Assembly (NCBI GenBank): GCA_017518705.1
Contig: JAFWUC010000071.1
Span: 1-64,000 of the forward strand
Length of the DNA stretch: 64,000 bases
Direction: 5' to 3'
Source: Clostridia bacterium
GTDB taxonomy: Bacteria > Bacillota_A > Clostridia > Christensenellales > Aristaeellaceae
Shown: positions 1 through 9,841 of the stretch, in pieces
How the letters are laid out: each line of letters opens with the position of its first letter
How positions within the stretch are numbered: position 1 is the stretch's first letter
Notes under the pieces: model-generated
What the model saw: the letters and a program-made list of their open reading frames with translations, nothing else
Told to the model about the DNA's origin: nothing
The model's database searches: none
Position numbers and translations under genes: made by a program

Positions 1-259
1 CAGCGTGGCCGGGGCAGTCAACGTGCGCGTAGTGACGCTTGTCCGTCTCGTACTCAACGTGCGCAGTGTTGATGGTGATGCCTCTCGCCTTCTCTTCGGG
101 CGCCTTGTCGATCTCGTCGTAACGCATGGCCGTCGCCTGGCCCTGCTGGGACAACGCGATGGTGATCGCAGCAGTCAGCGTGGTCTTGCCGTGGTCAACG
201 TGTCCGATCGTGCCGATGTTTACATGCGGCTTCGTGCGCTCAAATTTTGCCTTTCCCAT
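1..259 (-). CDS. tuf: Translation elongation factor EF-Tu (5' part)
   Basis: GTPase that carries aminoacyl-tRNA to the ribosome. Only the first 86 codons are inside the window; the gene runs off the left edge. The reverse-strand reading begins [20 protein letters not shown] and continues with the P-loop GHVDHGKT, the switch I region [13 protein letters not shown] and the start of the DCPGHA G3 motif, all diagnostic of EF-Tu. It is the last gene of the str operon seen here, about 107 bases after fusA. No terminator was seen between fusA and tuf, so co-transcription is likely. Confidence 0.97.
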   Translation of the reverse strand, partial: MGKAKFERTKPHVNIGTIGHVDHGKTTLTAAITIALSQQGQATAMRYDEIDKAPEEKARGITINTAHVEYETDKRHYAHVDCPGHA

Positions 260-366
260 GAATATCAATCCTCCGATTTTGTAATTACTTGGTCAATATG
301 TGCAATTGCCGCCGCCAAAGGCGGCCCGGCAGTGATGCTTAAGTGAGCAGGTTTGCGTTTCCGCTT

Positions 367-2448
<2,082 letters not shown>

Positions 2449-2496
2449 GAATTAATCCTTTCGGGGCTGTGCCCCAAGTTCCAAATATACATTAAA

Positions 2497-2545
2497 AACC
2501 GCGCGGGAAACAGGGACGTGGTTCACGTCCTTATGCCGCGCGGTT
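2497..2545 (-). terminator. Nested stem-loop between rpsG and fusA
   Basis: An outer 10-bp stem (AACCGCGCGG with CCGCGCGGTT) encloses an inner hairpin GGACGTG/CACGTCC. On the minus strand the outer stem is followed by TTTTT. This resembles a weak intrinsic terminator or processing site inside the str operon. It could adjust the ratio of ribosomal protein to elongation factor mRNA, which is inference. Confidence 0.5.
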
Positions 2546-2570
2546 ATGCTTTGTGACGGTCTTAAAGTTT

Positions 2571-3041
2571 TTACCAGCGATAGTGGGCAAACGCCTTGTT
2601 CGCCTCGGCCATCTTGTGCATATCCTCACGGCGCTTAACTGCGTTGCCGGTATTGTTGGATGCGTCGATGATCTCGGCGGCGAGTCTGTCGGCCATGTCT
2701 CTCTCGCCCCTCTTGCGGCTGAACATTACCAGCCACCTGAGAGCCAGAGTCTGACGGCGCTCGGGGCGGATCTCCACAGGCACCTGATAGGTGGAACCGC
2801 CGACTCTGCGGGCCTTGACTTCCAGGGCGGGCATGATGTTGGCGATAGCCTGGGCGAACACCTCGTTGGCGTCCTTGCCGGTCTTTTCGGCGACCTTCTC
2901 AAACGCGCCGTAGCACACCCTCTGGGCGACGCCGCGCTTGCCGTCGTACATAATCTGGTTTATAAGCTTGGTAACGATAACCGTGCCGTAAACCGGATCG
3001 GGAAGCACTTCCCTCTTCGGTATAAATCCACGTCTTGGCAT
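2571..3041 (-). CDS. rpsG: 30S ribosomal protein S7
   Basis: 156 aa, the family length. It begins [20 protein letters not shown] and carries the S7 hallmarks [14 protein letters not shown] and [21 protein letters not shown]7 nucleates the 30S head by binding the 3' domain of 16S rRNA. It sits second in the ribosomal part of the str operon, after rpsL with a gap of about 170 bases in which I see no gene. ATG start with an AAGGGAGG-type ribosome binding site. Confidence 0.98.
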   Translation of the reverse strand: MPRRGFIPKREVLPDPVYGTVIVTKLINQIMYDGKRGVAQRVCYGAFEKVAEKTGKDANEVFAQAIANIMPALEVKARRVGGSTYQVPVEIRPERRQTLALRWLVMFSRKRGERDMADRLAAEIIDASNNTGNAVKRREDMHKMAEANKAFAHYRW

Positions 3042-3209
3042 ATTATATAAATCCTCCCTTTATATGGCAGATAGCTTAAACAGTGACGGGCAAACGTCTT
3101 TTCAGGCCCTTGGCGCGGCCTGAACGACCCGCTTTATCGTCCTAATTGCTCCCGGCTTCGCGTTCCAACAAAGGCGGGCGGGTTCGGACGCAAAACGGCT
3201 TGCCTTAAA

Positions 3210-3584
3210 TTACTTCTTAGGCCTCTTCGCCCCGTAAAGGGAACGCGCCTGCATACGCTTGGAAACGCCTGCGGTGTCCAGCGCGCCGCGAATGATGTGA
3301 TAGCGAACGCCGGGCAGATCGCGCACTCTGCCGCCGCGGATAAGCACGACGGAGTGCTCCTGCAGGTTGTGGCCGATGCCGGGGATATAGCAGGTACCCT
3401 CGATAGCGTTGGTCAGACGGACACGCGCGATCTTTCTTAACGCGGAGTTCGGCTTCTTGGGGGTCTGCGTCTTAACCGACAGGCACACGCCGCGCTTCTG
3501 CGGGCAGGACTGCAGGATAGGAGAATTGGACTTTTTGGTGACCTTTTCCCTACCATGACGAATCATCTGATTGATTGTAGGCAC
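3210..3584 (-). CDS. rpsL: 30S ribosomal protein S12
   Basis: 124 aa with the decoding-centre motifs [11 protein letters not shown] and [12 protein letters not shown]. The lysines altered in streptomycin-resistant mutants of other species are wild type here. The start is GTG, with GGAGG placed 7 bases upstream; the peptide begins [14 protein letters not shown]. It is directly followed by rpsG and preceded by the L7Ae-like gene, the order known from Bacillus and Clostridia. Confidence 0.98.
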   Translation of the reverse strand: MPTINQMIRHGREKVTKKSNSPILQSCPQKRGVCLSVKTQTPKKPNSALRKIARVRLTNAIEGTCYIPGIGHNLQEHSVVLIRGGRVRDLPGVRYHIIRGALDTAGVSKRMQARSLYGAKRPKK

Positions 3585-3664
3585 TCAAACACCTCCATGA
3601 GTACAGGGTCTAAATATATACAGCTTCCGCAACCCTGGAAGAAGTATACGCTTTGGTTTAACGA

Positions 3665-3907
3665 TTATGCCTTGAGCACCGCGCAGCAGGCGCATTTCAC
3701 GCTCAGCGCGCAGGCTTTTCCGAGGGCTTTCATGTCGGGCACGCGCTCGACTTCGACGCCCTTCGCGGCGGCGGCTTCGACGACCTGGCGCCTTACGAAC
3801 ACGTCGGCGTCCTCAGCCACGTACACCTTTTGGGCTTTGTCCTGGGCTATGGCGCGCAGTGTGGTCTTGAGTCCGGCGCTGATGTTCAGCTTAGACAAGT
3901 CTTCCAC
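3665..3907 (-). CDS. L7Ae-family RNA-binding protein (YbxF/RplGB-like)
   Basis: 80-aa protein of the L7Ae/L30e/S12e fold, known as kink-turn RNA binders. The core KVYVAEDADVFVRRQVVEAAAAKGVEVERV fits the alpha-beta-alpha L7Ae layout and is followed by a cysteine-rich stretch VKCACCAVL. The start is GTG at 3907, chosen because AAGGGGG lies 8 bases upstream; an out-of-frame ATG touches that box. In Bacillus the homologue ybxF lies between rpoC and rpsL. Here rpoC is absent upstream and a MATE gene is found instead, so this is the first gene of the operon. Confidence 0.88.
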   Translation of the reverse strand: MEDLSKLNISAGLKTTLRAIAQDKAQKVYVAEDADVFVRRQVVEAAAAKGVEVERVPDMKALGKACALSVKCACCAVLKA

Positions 3908-4016
3908 GCGCTCATCCCCCTTATAGCATAATCTAACCTATATATCTTACCACAGGCACGGTCCGCAGTAAGCCGCAACATATTAATTATTTATGAATAT
4001 TCTGTAAACCGACGTC

Positions 4017-5300
4017 CTAAATGATGCCGCGGCGCAGTTTGCGCAGGAAATAGACGGTGAACGCCGTGCCGGTGATCAGCCAGGACACGGGATACACCAG
4101 GCTGATGCCGGGGATGGTGGGCCATACGGGCACCAGCAGCGTCATCCACAATACGCGGAACAGGCAGGTGCCGATAAGCGTGATTATCATGGGCTCGAAG
4201 GTGTCGCCCATGCCGCGCAGGGTGCCGGTCATCACCTCGATATAGCTCCACAGCACGTAGAAGGGCACGAAGCACCACATTATCTCTATCGCCTTGTCTA
4301 TGGTGGTCTCGTGCTCCACGAACAGGCGATACACGGGGCGGGCGACGGACAAAAGCGTCACCGACAGCGCGGCGGTCACCGCGAGGCTTATGCCCATGCA
4401 CACCTTCATGGCCTGCTTCAGGCGCTCGTACTTGCCCGCGCCGTAGCACTGCCCCGCAAACGCGCAGATGGCCACGCCGAAGGCGCTGGTGGTGACCCAG
4501 TAAAAGCCGTCCAGCCGCCCCTTGGCGGTCCAGGCGGTGATGAGGGGCGTGTCGTTCAGGCCGTTCAACGCGGCCTGGATGATTATGTTGGACACGCTGT
4601 ACAGCGAGGACTGGAAGCCGCTGGGCAGGCCGATGCGCATCATGCGCTTAAGGGAAGGCATGTCGACCCTGATCTTCGAGAAGGAAAACCTGTGCGCGCC
4701 GTCGGTGGTCAGAAAATGCCTGAGCGCCAGGCCCGTGCAGGTGCACATGGACAGCACGCAGGCCCAGGCCGCGCCCGCCACCTTCCAGCCCAGCCCGCCC
4801 ACGCCCTGCAGGGTGCCCTGGAACAGGTTGTAGGTCAGAAGCGGGATCGCGCCCACGAGGTATATGCGCAGGTACCGGGTGGAGTCATCCATCAGCACGT
4901 TGTGGGTGTTTATAAGGCGCAGGGCGGCGGGGGCCAGGTAATAGCCGGTGACCGTGATCACGGCGCCCACGCACAGGCAGAACACGAAACAGGTGTGCAG
5001 CACGCGGCTCAGCTTGTCACGGTCGTTCGCGCCGTACGCCTGGGAGATCATCACCGTGCCGCCGCTTATCAGGCCCACGAAAAAGCCCAGTATGAGGTTG
5101 GTGATGACGCCTACGCCGCTGCCCACCGCGGCCAGGGCGTTGTCGTCCAGGAAATACCCAACGATGAACGCGTCCGCGGTGTTGTACAACTGCTGGAACA
5201 GCAGCCCCGCGAGTATGGGGAAAAAGAAGGAAAGCAGCTTTTTCCACACCACGCCCGTGGTAAGGTCGTCCCGGTCGCTTTTTACGCTGATCTCGCTCAT
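4017..5300 (-). CDS. MATE family efflux transporter
   Basis: 427-aa polytopic membrane protein with about 12 hydrophobic segments and the MATE N-terminal signature PILAGLLFQQLYNTADAFIVGYF. Members export drugs or metabolites by Na+ or H+ antiport; the substrate cannot be told from sequence. The C-terminal half repeats the fold (WTAKGRLDGFYWVTTSAFGVAICAFAGQ, then CFVPFYVLWSYIEVMTGTLRGMGDT). It has its own promoter (5330-5358) and is transcribed away from rubredoxin. It occupies the place where rpoBC would be expected in many Firmicutes. Confidence 0.95.
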   Translation of the reverse strand: MSEISVKSDRDDLTTGVVWKKLLSFFFPILAGLLFQQLYNTADAFIVGYFLDDNALAAVGSGVGVITNLILGFFVGLISGGTVMISQAYGANDRDKLSRVLHTCFVFCLCVGAVITVTGYYLAPAALRLINTHNVLMDDSTRYLRIYLVGAIPLLTYNLFQGTLQGVGGLGWKVAGAAWACVLSMCTCTGLALRHFLTTDGAHRFSFSKIRVDMPSLKRMMRIGLPSGFQSSLYSVSNIIIQAALNGLNDTPLITAWTAKGRLDGFYWVTTSAFGVAICAFAGQCYGAGKYERLKQAMKVCMGISLAVTAALSVTLLSVARPVYRLFVEHETTIDKAIEIMWCFVPFYVLWSYIEVMTGTLRGMGDTFEPMIITLIGTCLFRVLWMTLLVPVWPTIPGISLVYPVSWLITGTAFTVYFLRKLRRGII

Positions 5301-5329
5301 ATATCCACCCTGAAAAATGATCTGGCTGC

Positions 5330-5358
5330 ATTATAAGACCATATCGGCGGGGGTTCAA
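5330..5358 (-). promoter_or_regulatory. Promoter for the MATE gene
   Basis: On the minus strand TTGAAC (-35) is separated by 17 bases from TATAAT (-10), 30 bases upstream of the MATE start codon. This is a near-consensus housekeeping promoter, back to back with the rubredoxin promoter. Confidence 0.75.
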
Positions 5359-5384
5359 CTTTGAAAGTGTTAAGATGCGCCCGC

Positions 5385-5413
5385 TTGACATTCACGGCGC
5401 GTTAATTTACAAT
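5385..5413 (+). promoter_or_regulatory. Promoter for rubredoxin
   Basis: TTGACA, 17-base spacer, TACAAT, with the expected start about 35 bases before the rubredoxin ATG. Strong sigma-A-type match. Confidence 0.8.
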
Positions 5414-5454
5414 AATCCCGGCGCGAGCCACTACAGCGAAAGGAAGTACAGACC

Positions 5455-5610
5455 ATGAAGTACGAGTGCCCCTGCGGCTACGTTTACGATCCCGAAGTCG
5501 GAGATCCCGACAGCGGTATCGCCCCCGGCACCAAGTTTGAGGACATCCCCGAGGATTGGGTGTGCCCCGTGTGCGGACTGGACAAAGGTTCATTCACTCC
5601 CGTGGAATAA
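5455..5610 (+). CDS. Rubredoxin
   Basis: 51-aa iron-cysteine electron carrier. Both metal-binding knuckles are visible: CPCGYVYDP near the N-terminus and [13 protein letters not shown] near the C-terminus, with the usual central [20 protein letters not shown]. The first knuckle is CxCG rather than the common CxxCG. It starts at ATG 5455 behind AAAGGAAG. A promoter lies just upstream and an intrinsic terminator (5625-5659) just downstream, so it is a monocistron. A second, truncated copy of its 3' end is present at 7309-7383. Confidence 0.95.
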   Translation: MKYECPCGYVYDPEVGDPDSGIAPGTKFEDIPEDWVCPVCGLDKGSFTPVE

Positions 5611-5624
5611 CCACCGATCGAAAG

Positions 5625-5659
5625 AGTGGCGGAGGATAGTTTCCTCCGCCACTGCTTTT
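5625..5659 (+). terminator. Terminator after rubredoxin
   Basis: Perfect 12-bp stem AGTGGCGGAGGA/TCCTCCGCCACT with a 5-base loop, followed by GCTTTT. Confidence 0.85.
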
Positions 5660-5676
5660 GTAAGCGTTTATTGTTT

Positions 5677-6519
5677 TTACTCACTGTAGGCTACGATAAG
5701 CCCTTCACGTTCCGCATAGAAACTGTTCAGGCCGCGTGTGGGCAGGATCGTGACTTTTGTATCAGCCCATTTTCTAAGGATCGTTTCCTTTAGCTGGGCG
5801 GCCATGGATTCGTTTTGACAGTGGCTGATCGCCACTTTGCCGCCGTGGAATTCCTTGTCGATCATCTCCTACATTATGCATGAAAGAGCCGCTTTGCGCC
5901 CTCTTGTTTTGCCGAGGATGCATATCTCACCCGATCTGCCGGCGGCGCCTATTCCCCACATGCCGAGTTTCCGCGCTATAAACCCGACTATCGCGCTCAT
6001 GCGGCCATTGCGTACAAGATTGTCAAACGAAGAGAGCGCAAACACTGTATGTATGGCTGCGACGTCGGCGCGGGCTTTTGCGGTGATTTCATCAAAACTC
6101 AGCCCGCTGAGGATCCATTCTTTGATCCTTGATACGCACAGCACCAGCGCCGGGCCGGTGGATCCGGAATCGAGTACTGCGATAGATTTTTCGGGGTGTT
6201 CTTCCGTGACAAGTTCGCGTGCAAGCTCGGCGCTTGAAAAACTGCCGGACAGCCGGCTTGATATGGTGAGGGCGATCGTCGCATCAGCTTTCAGAAAAGC
6301 TTCTGCCCATACACCGGGTGCCGGACAGGAAGTATGTGGAATGGAATCGCTGTTTTCGATTTGAGTCAGCAGCAGATACGTATCTGCCGTCTCGTCATCT
6401 TCGATTTCTTTTGAACCGAGCTGTATGGTGAAAGGCACCGTGGTGAAATCGATACCTTCCTCGGATATATCCGCGCTGCGCAGATCGCAGGATGAATCGG
6501 TTATTATACTCCATTTCAT
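5677..6519 (-). pseudogene. degV: DegV family fatty-acid-binding protein, interrupted by in-frame TAG
   Basis: DegV proteins bind fatty acids (FakB-type partners of the fatty acid kinase). The reading MKWSIITDSSCDL to the C-terminal GLNSFYAEREGLIVAYSE is a full-length DegV of about 280 residues, with the lipid-site motifs TSCPAPGVW and ISSRLSGSFSSA. A single TAG at 5869-5871 falls in the same frame between SCIM and EMIDKEF; the frame continues without a shift, so one nonsense change explains the break. The start at 6519 is preferred over the ATG 18 bases upstream, because that one overlaps the AAAGGA box. TAG is a normal stop elsewhere in the window. It is divergent from tetR and AT-richer than its surroundings. 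Confidence 0.85.
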
Positions 6520-6586
6520 TTGTTGCGTTCCTTTCATTTCATGTCAGGTAATATCTTGTATCCGACAGATTTGATATAAGCCCCTG

Positions 6587-6615
6587 TTGACAGCAGAGAT
6601 CAGTTCAGATACAAT
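6587..6615 (+). promoter_or_regulatory. Promoter for tetR
   Basis: TTGACA, 17 bases, TACAAT. The hexamer TGTTGA that overlaps the -35 box also occurs in the operator palindrome downstream, which suggests an additional half-site. Confidence 0.7.
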
Positions 6616-6670
6616 TATAATCAACAAATGTTTATTATACAACCGACAGTTTATGAATGATGGAGTTTAC

Positions 6671-6697
6671 GTCAACATCCCGGAACAGAATGTTGAC
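6671..6697 (+). promoter_or_regulatory. Palindromic operator upstream of tetR
   Basis: Perfect inverted repeat GTCAACAT/ATGTTGAC with an 11-base centre, between the tetR promoter and its start codon. The length and placement suit autorepression by a TetR dimer. Related half-sites TGTTGAC (6585-6591) and TCAACA (6621-6626) lie in the shared degV-tetR intergenic region. Confidence 0.7.
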
Positions 6698-6723
6698 GAT
6701 CATAAAAACAGGAGAAGATGTTT

Positions 6724-7296
6724 ATGGAAAAAAAGGAAGACAGAAGGACTTCAATGTCAAAACGGATGCTGAAAGAAGCTTTGATGGAAATGCTGCGGGA
6801 AACGGATATCTATCATATTTCGATACGCGAATTGTGCCGCAGGGCGGATATAAACCGTACTACCTTTTATAAATACTATGGCAGTCAGTTTGATTTGCTG
6901 GCGGATATGGAAAACGATCTGCTCGGTTTCCTGTCCAAGACGATCACGGAGTATTCCGCGGATCCGATCAAAATCATAGAGAACGCCTGCCGCTACATGG
7001 AACGGCATCTTGAATTCGGCCGGCTTATAATAAACAACAACGTGGATCCCCTGTTCCCGCAAAGGCTTTTTTCGCTTACGGAATTAATGGAAGCGACGCT
7101 GAAAAAGCGTACTGAACAGCCGGATGAAGCGACATCGGAATATGTATACAATTACATCACATATGGCGCATACCGCATAATATGCACATGGCTGAACAAG
7201 GAACAACGGGAATCTCCCGAACAGATCGCGGGCTTATTGCTGCGCCTGATAGACCAAAAACAGGATCTGGCATATAAAGGAGACGCTGCCTGCTGA
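6724..7296 (+). CDS. TetR/AcrR family transcriptional regulator
   Basis: 190-aa regulator. The N-terminal helix-turn-helix reads MLKEALMEMLRETDIYHISI then RELCRRADINRTTFYKYYGS, the TetR DNA-binding motif. The C-terminal half is helical with no conserved ligand motif, and resembles TetR proteins of the DhaS/YbiH type found beside lipid genes. ATG 6724 is preferred to ATG 6718 because GGAG at 6711 is then 9 bases away. Its TGA stop is in the same frame as the rubredoxin remnant that follows. It probably regulates itself and the divergent degV. Confidence 0.9.
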   Translation: MEKKEDRRTSMSKRMLKEALMEMLRETDIYHISIRELCRRADINRTTFYKYYGSQFDLLADMENDLLGFLSKTITEYSADPIKIIENACRYMERHLEFGRLIINNNVDPLFPQRLFSLTELMEATLKKRTEQPDEATSEYVYNYITYGAYRIICTWLNKEQRESPEQIAGLLLRLIDQKQDLAYKGDAAC

Positions 7297-7308
7297 TGCG
7301 TCACCGGA

Positions 7309-7383
7309 TTTCAGGACATCCCTGATACATGGGTGTGTCCCGTGTGCGGCCTGGACAAAGCCGCGTTCACTCCCGTCGAATAA
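7309..7383 (+). pseudogene. Rubredoxin 3' remnant
   Basis: Reads [20 protein letters not shown] then TPVE and a stop, matching the last 24 residues of the intact rubredoxin at 5455-5610 at both protein and DNA level. The first half, with the first cysteine knuckle, is missing. Upstream in the same frame is the tetR TGA stop at 7294-7296. A separate terminator follows, as it does after the intact copy. This looks like the far end of a duplicated rubredoxin gene displaced by the degV/tetR block. Confidence 0.85.
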
Positions 7384-7396
7384 GCGGCAAAATAGG

Positions 7397-7425
7397 GCGG
7401 AGGGGTCTTTCCCCTCCGCTTTTTT
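7397..7425 (+). terminator. Terminator after tetR/rubredoxin remnant
   Basis: Stem GCGGAGGGG/CCCCTCCGC with a 5-base loop and six T residues. It is now the likely terminator for tetR. Confidence 0.85.
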
Positions 7426-7785
7426 GTGCATTTCTTTTGTTTTTGGGCGCCGCATGCGCGCCGTGCCTTACAAACCCGCAATCTGCCAAACGGATGACAA
7501 AGACAAGCCCGAAATATATATGATAGAATAAGCGCGACCCGACGGCATAAAGATCTCCAAAAAAGGCGGTCTTGCGGAAATGACGGTCACCAAGAACCTG
7601 GGCGCCTGACCGGCGGGGAAACGGTCACGGCGCGCAGCCCGAAGGAAGAGCTTCGCAAGGAAGGCTCTTCCTTCTTTTTTTTTGCGCGGCCGCGAAAAAA
7701 CGGCCATACCCAAACGGTACGGCCGTATCAATTCACCGGGATCCGGGAGGCTGCCCAAACGGGCGGTATTTAAGGATGCGGGAGG
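7426..7785. other. Intergenic stretch without an intact gene
   Basis: About 360 bases. A short frame at 7542-7610 reads DGIKISKKGGLAEMTVTKNL and ends in TGA; it has coding-like composition but no start, so it may be the tail of a decayed gene. A strong terminator (7641-7683) follows. A GC-rich stretch to 7785 includes short inverted repeats but no recognised element. Confidence 0.4.
7641..7683 (+). terminator. Strong terminator in intergenic region
   Basis: Stem GAAGGAAGAGC/GCTCTTCCTTC followed by nine T residues. No intact gene precedes it, which supports loss of a gene upstream. Confidence 0.85.
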
Positions 7786-8403
7786 CTAAGCGTTCCAGCC
7801 CTCGCCCTTTTCCCCTGTGTCCGGCGTCAGGTTCCAGTGCTTGAGGCGCCAGCGCCCGTCCCCGTACGAAAGCACGCTGACAGAAGCGTTGGAGCAGTTC
7901 ATGGGCGGGTTGTGGTCGGGTATGCCCAGCACCCACGCAGCCATGGCCCTTATGATCCCCGCGTGGCACACCGCGCACACCCTTTCGCAGTCCAGGCGCG
8001 CGACCGTATTAAGAAACGCCGCGGCGCGATCTGTGAAATGGGCGCCGCTTTCGCAGTCCCAGCCCAGGGGCGAAAAGTCGAACCTCTCGCGGCACCCGGG
8101 ATACAGGTCAGGGAACAGCTCGGTCATGTCGGCGGCGGTCCTGCCGCGCATGGAGGTGTTGTTGAGCTCCCTGATAAGCGGGCTGAAGGTGAATTCCCTG
8201 TCCGGGAACACTATGCGGGCGGTCTGCCAGGCGCGCAGCACGTCGCTTACGAATATCCTGTCAAAATGAACGCCTTCCACCAAAGGCCGGGTCATCGCGG
8301 CCTGGGCTTTGCCCTTTTCGGTCAGCGGCGTGGGCGCCCAGCCGTTGTGGGTGCCGTCGCGGTTGCCTTCGCTTTCGCCGTGGCGGATAAGATATAATTC
8401 CAT
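7786..8403 (-). CDS. Histidine phosphatase family protein
   Basis: 205-aa phosphoglycerate-mutase-fold phosphatase. The catalytic LIRHGES motif is at residues 4-10, and the second catalytic histidine appears in the VCHAGIIRAM segment near residue 170. Substrate unknown; this branch includes alpha-ribazole phosphatase (CobC) and general sugar-phosphate phosphatases. It is divergent from rarA, with both starts close to GTGCTACAAT sequences. Confidence 0.9.
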   Translation of the reverse strand: MELYLIRHGESEGNRDGTHNGWAPTPLTEKGKAQAAMTRPLVEGVHFDRIFVSDVLRAWQTARIVFPDREFTFSPLIRELNNTSMRGRTAADMTELFPDLYPGCRERFDFSPLGWDCESGAHFTDRAAAFLNTVARLDCERVCAVCHAGIIRAMAAWVLGIPDHNPPMNCSNASVSVLSYGDGRWRLKHWNLTPDTGEKGEGWNA

Positions 8404-8446
8404 TATTCCTTCCCCTGAACGCTGTTTTATTTATTGTAGCACGGGT

Positions 8447-8475
8447 TTGTAAATATTGGACTTATGTGCTACAAT
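8447..8475 (+). promoter_or_regulatory. Promoter for rarA
   Basis: TTGTAA, 17 bases, TACAAT; the start codon at 8504 follows about 28 bases after the -10 box. Confidence 0.65.
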
Positions 8476-8503
8476 ATTCCCATCTTTTTGTACGAGGTCG
8501 TTT

Positions 8504-9826
8504 ATGCAGCAGATGGGTTTGTTTGACGAAGGCGCCCTGTTCGCCCAGCCCCTGGCCAGCCGCCTGCGCCCCACGGACTTTAACGGTTACGTGGGCCAGA
8601 AGCACCTGGTGGGGGAAGGCAAGATACTGCGCAGCCTGATAGAGAAGGACATGCTCTCCTCCATGATCTTCTGGGGCCCGCCGGGCGTGGGCAAGACCAC
8701 CCTCGCGCGGCTGATCGCCCACATGTCCAAGTCCGAATTCATAGACTTTTCCGCCGTCACCAGCGGCATAAAGGAGATCAAGGCGGTTATGGAGCGGGCG
8801 GAGAGCCTGCGCAGGCAGGGCCTTAAGACCATACTCTTCGTGGACGAGATCCACCGCTTCAACAAGGCGCAGCAGGACGCGTTCCTGCCGTTCGTCGAGA
8901 AGGGCTCCATAATACTTATAGGCGCCACCACCGAGAACCCGTCGTTCGAGATCAACTCCGCGCTTTTGTCCCGCTGCAAGGTGTTCGTGCTTAAGCCCCT
9001 GGAAGAGGAGGACATAGTCAGCCTGATCCGCACCGCGCTGACCGACCCAAGGGGCTTTGGCGGCATGGACATAGTGATGGAGGATAAGGAGATCTCCGCC
9101 CTCGCGCGCTTTTCCGCGGGAGACGCCAGGACCGCGCTCAACACCCTGGAAATGGCGGTGAACAACGCGCCTCAGGACCGGGAAGGCGTGATCCGCATCA
9201 CCAGGGAAGTGCTCAGCGAGTGCACCGACCGGCGCAGCCTGCTGTACGACAAGCAAGGAGAGGAGCACTACAACCTCATCTCCGCCCTGCACAAGTCCAT
9301 GCGCAATTCCGACCCGGACGCCGCGGTGTACTGGTTAAGCCGCATGCTGGACGGGGGAGAGGATCCTTTGTACATCGCCCGCAGGATAGTGCGCTTCGCC
9401 AGCGAAGATATAGGCATGGCGGACTCCCGGGCGCTCACGGTTGCGGTGAACGCGTACCAGGCGTGCACCTTCCTGGGAATGCCGGAGTGCGACGTGCACC
9501 TGGCTCACGCGGCGGTCTACATGGCCATGGCGCCCAAGTCCAACGCGGTGTACATGGCGCGGAATCATGCGAAGGCGGATGTGGAAGCCGCCCCCGCTGA
9601 GCCCGTGCCCCTGCAGATACGCAACGCCCCCACCCAGCTCATGAAGCAGCTGGACTACGGCAAGGGCTACGTATATGCCCACGATACGGAAGAAAAAATG
9701 GCGCGCATGACCTGCCTGCCGGATTCGATCAGGGACAGGCGCTACTATCTGCCCACACGGGAGGGCGAGGAAAAAGAGTATTCACGCAAGCTTGAGGACA
9801 TACTCCGCTTCAAAAACGGGGAATAG
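8504..9826 (+). CDS. rarA: Replication-associated recombination protein RarA (MgsA), AAA+ ATPase
   Basis: 440-aa clamp-loader-like ATPase that acts at stalled replication forks. Motifs in order: RPTDFNGYVGQKHLVG, Walker A GPPGVGKTTLARLI, Walker B ILFVDEIHRFNKAQQD, sensor 1 LIGATTENPSFE, and arginine-finger region ALLSRCKVFVL. The C-terminal MgsA tetramerisation domain follows (YAHDTEEKMARMTCLPDSIR). ATG 8504 (MQQMGLFDE) is chosen with GAGG six bases upstream; a longer frame lacks a ribosome binding site. It ends with TAG and is followed 15 bases later by a TIM-barrel isomerase gene. Confidence 0.95.
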   Translation: MQQMGLFDEGALFAQPLASRLRPTDFNGYVGQKHLVGEGKILRSLIEKDMLSSMIFWGPPGVGKTTLARLIAHMSKSEFIDFSAVTSGIKEIKAVMERAESLRRQGLKTILFVDEIHRFNKAQQDAFLPFVEKGSIILIGATTENPSFEINSALLSRCKVFVLKPLEEEDIVSLIRTALTDPRGFGGMDIVMEDKEISALARFSAGDARTALNTLEMAVNNAPQDREGVIRITREVLSECTDRRSLLYDKQGEEHYNLISALHKSMRNSDPDAAVYWLSRMLDGGEDPLYIARRIVRFASEDIGMADSRALTVAVNAYQACTFLGMPECDVHLAHAAVYMAMAPKSNAVYMARNHAKADVEAAPAEPVPLQIRNAPTQLMKQLDYGKGYVYAHDTEEKMARMTCLPDSIRDRRYYLPTREGEEKEYSRKLEDILRFKNGE

Positions 9827-9841
9827 GAAAGGCGGAACGCT

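Noticed and set aside
5869..5871. TAG as a recoded sense codon
   Set aside because: Several well-supported genes here end in TAG, and no pyrrolysine machinery is visible in this window.
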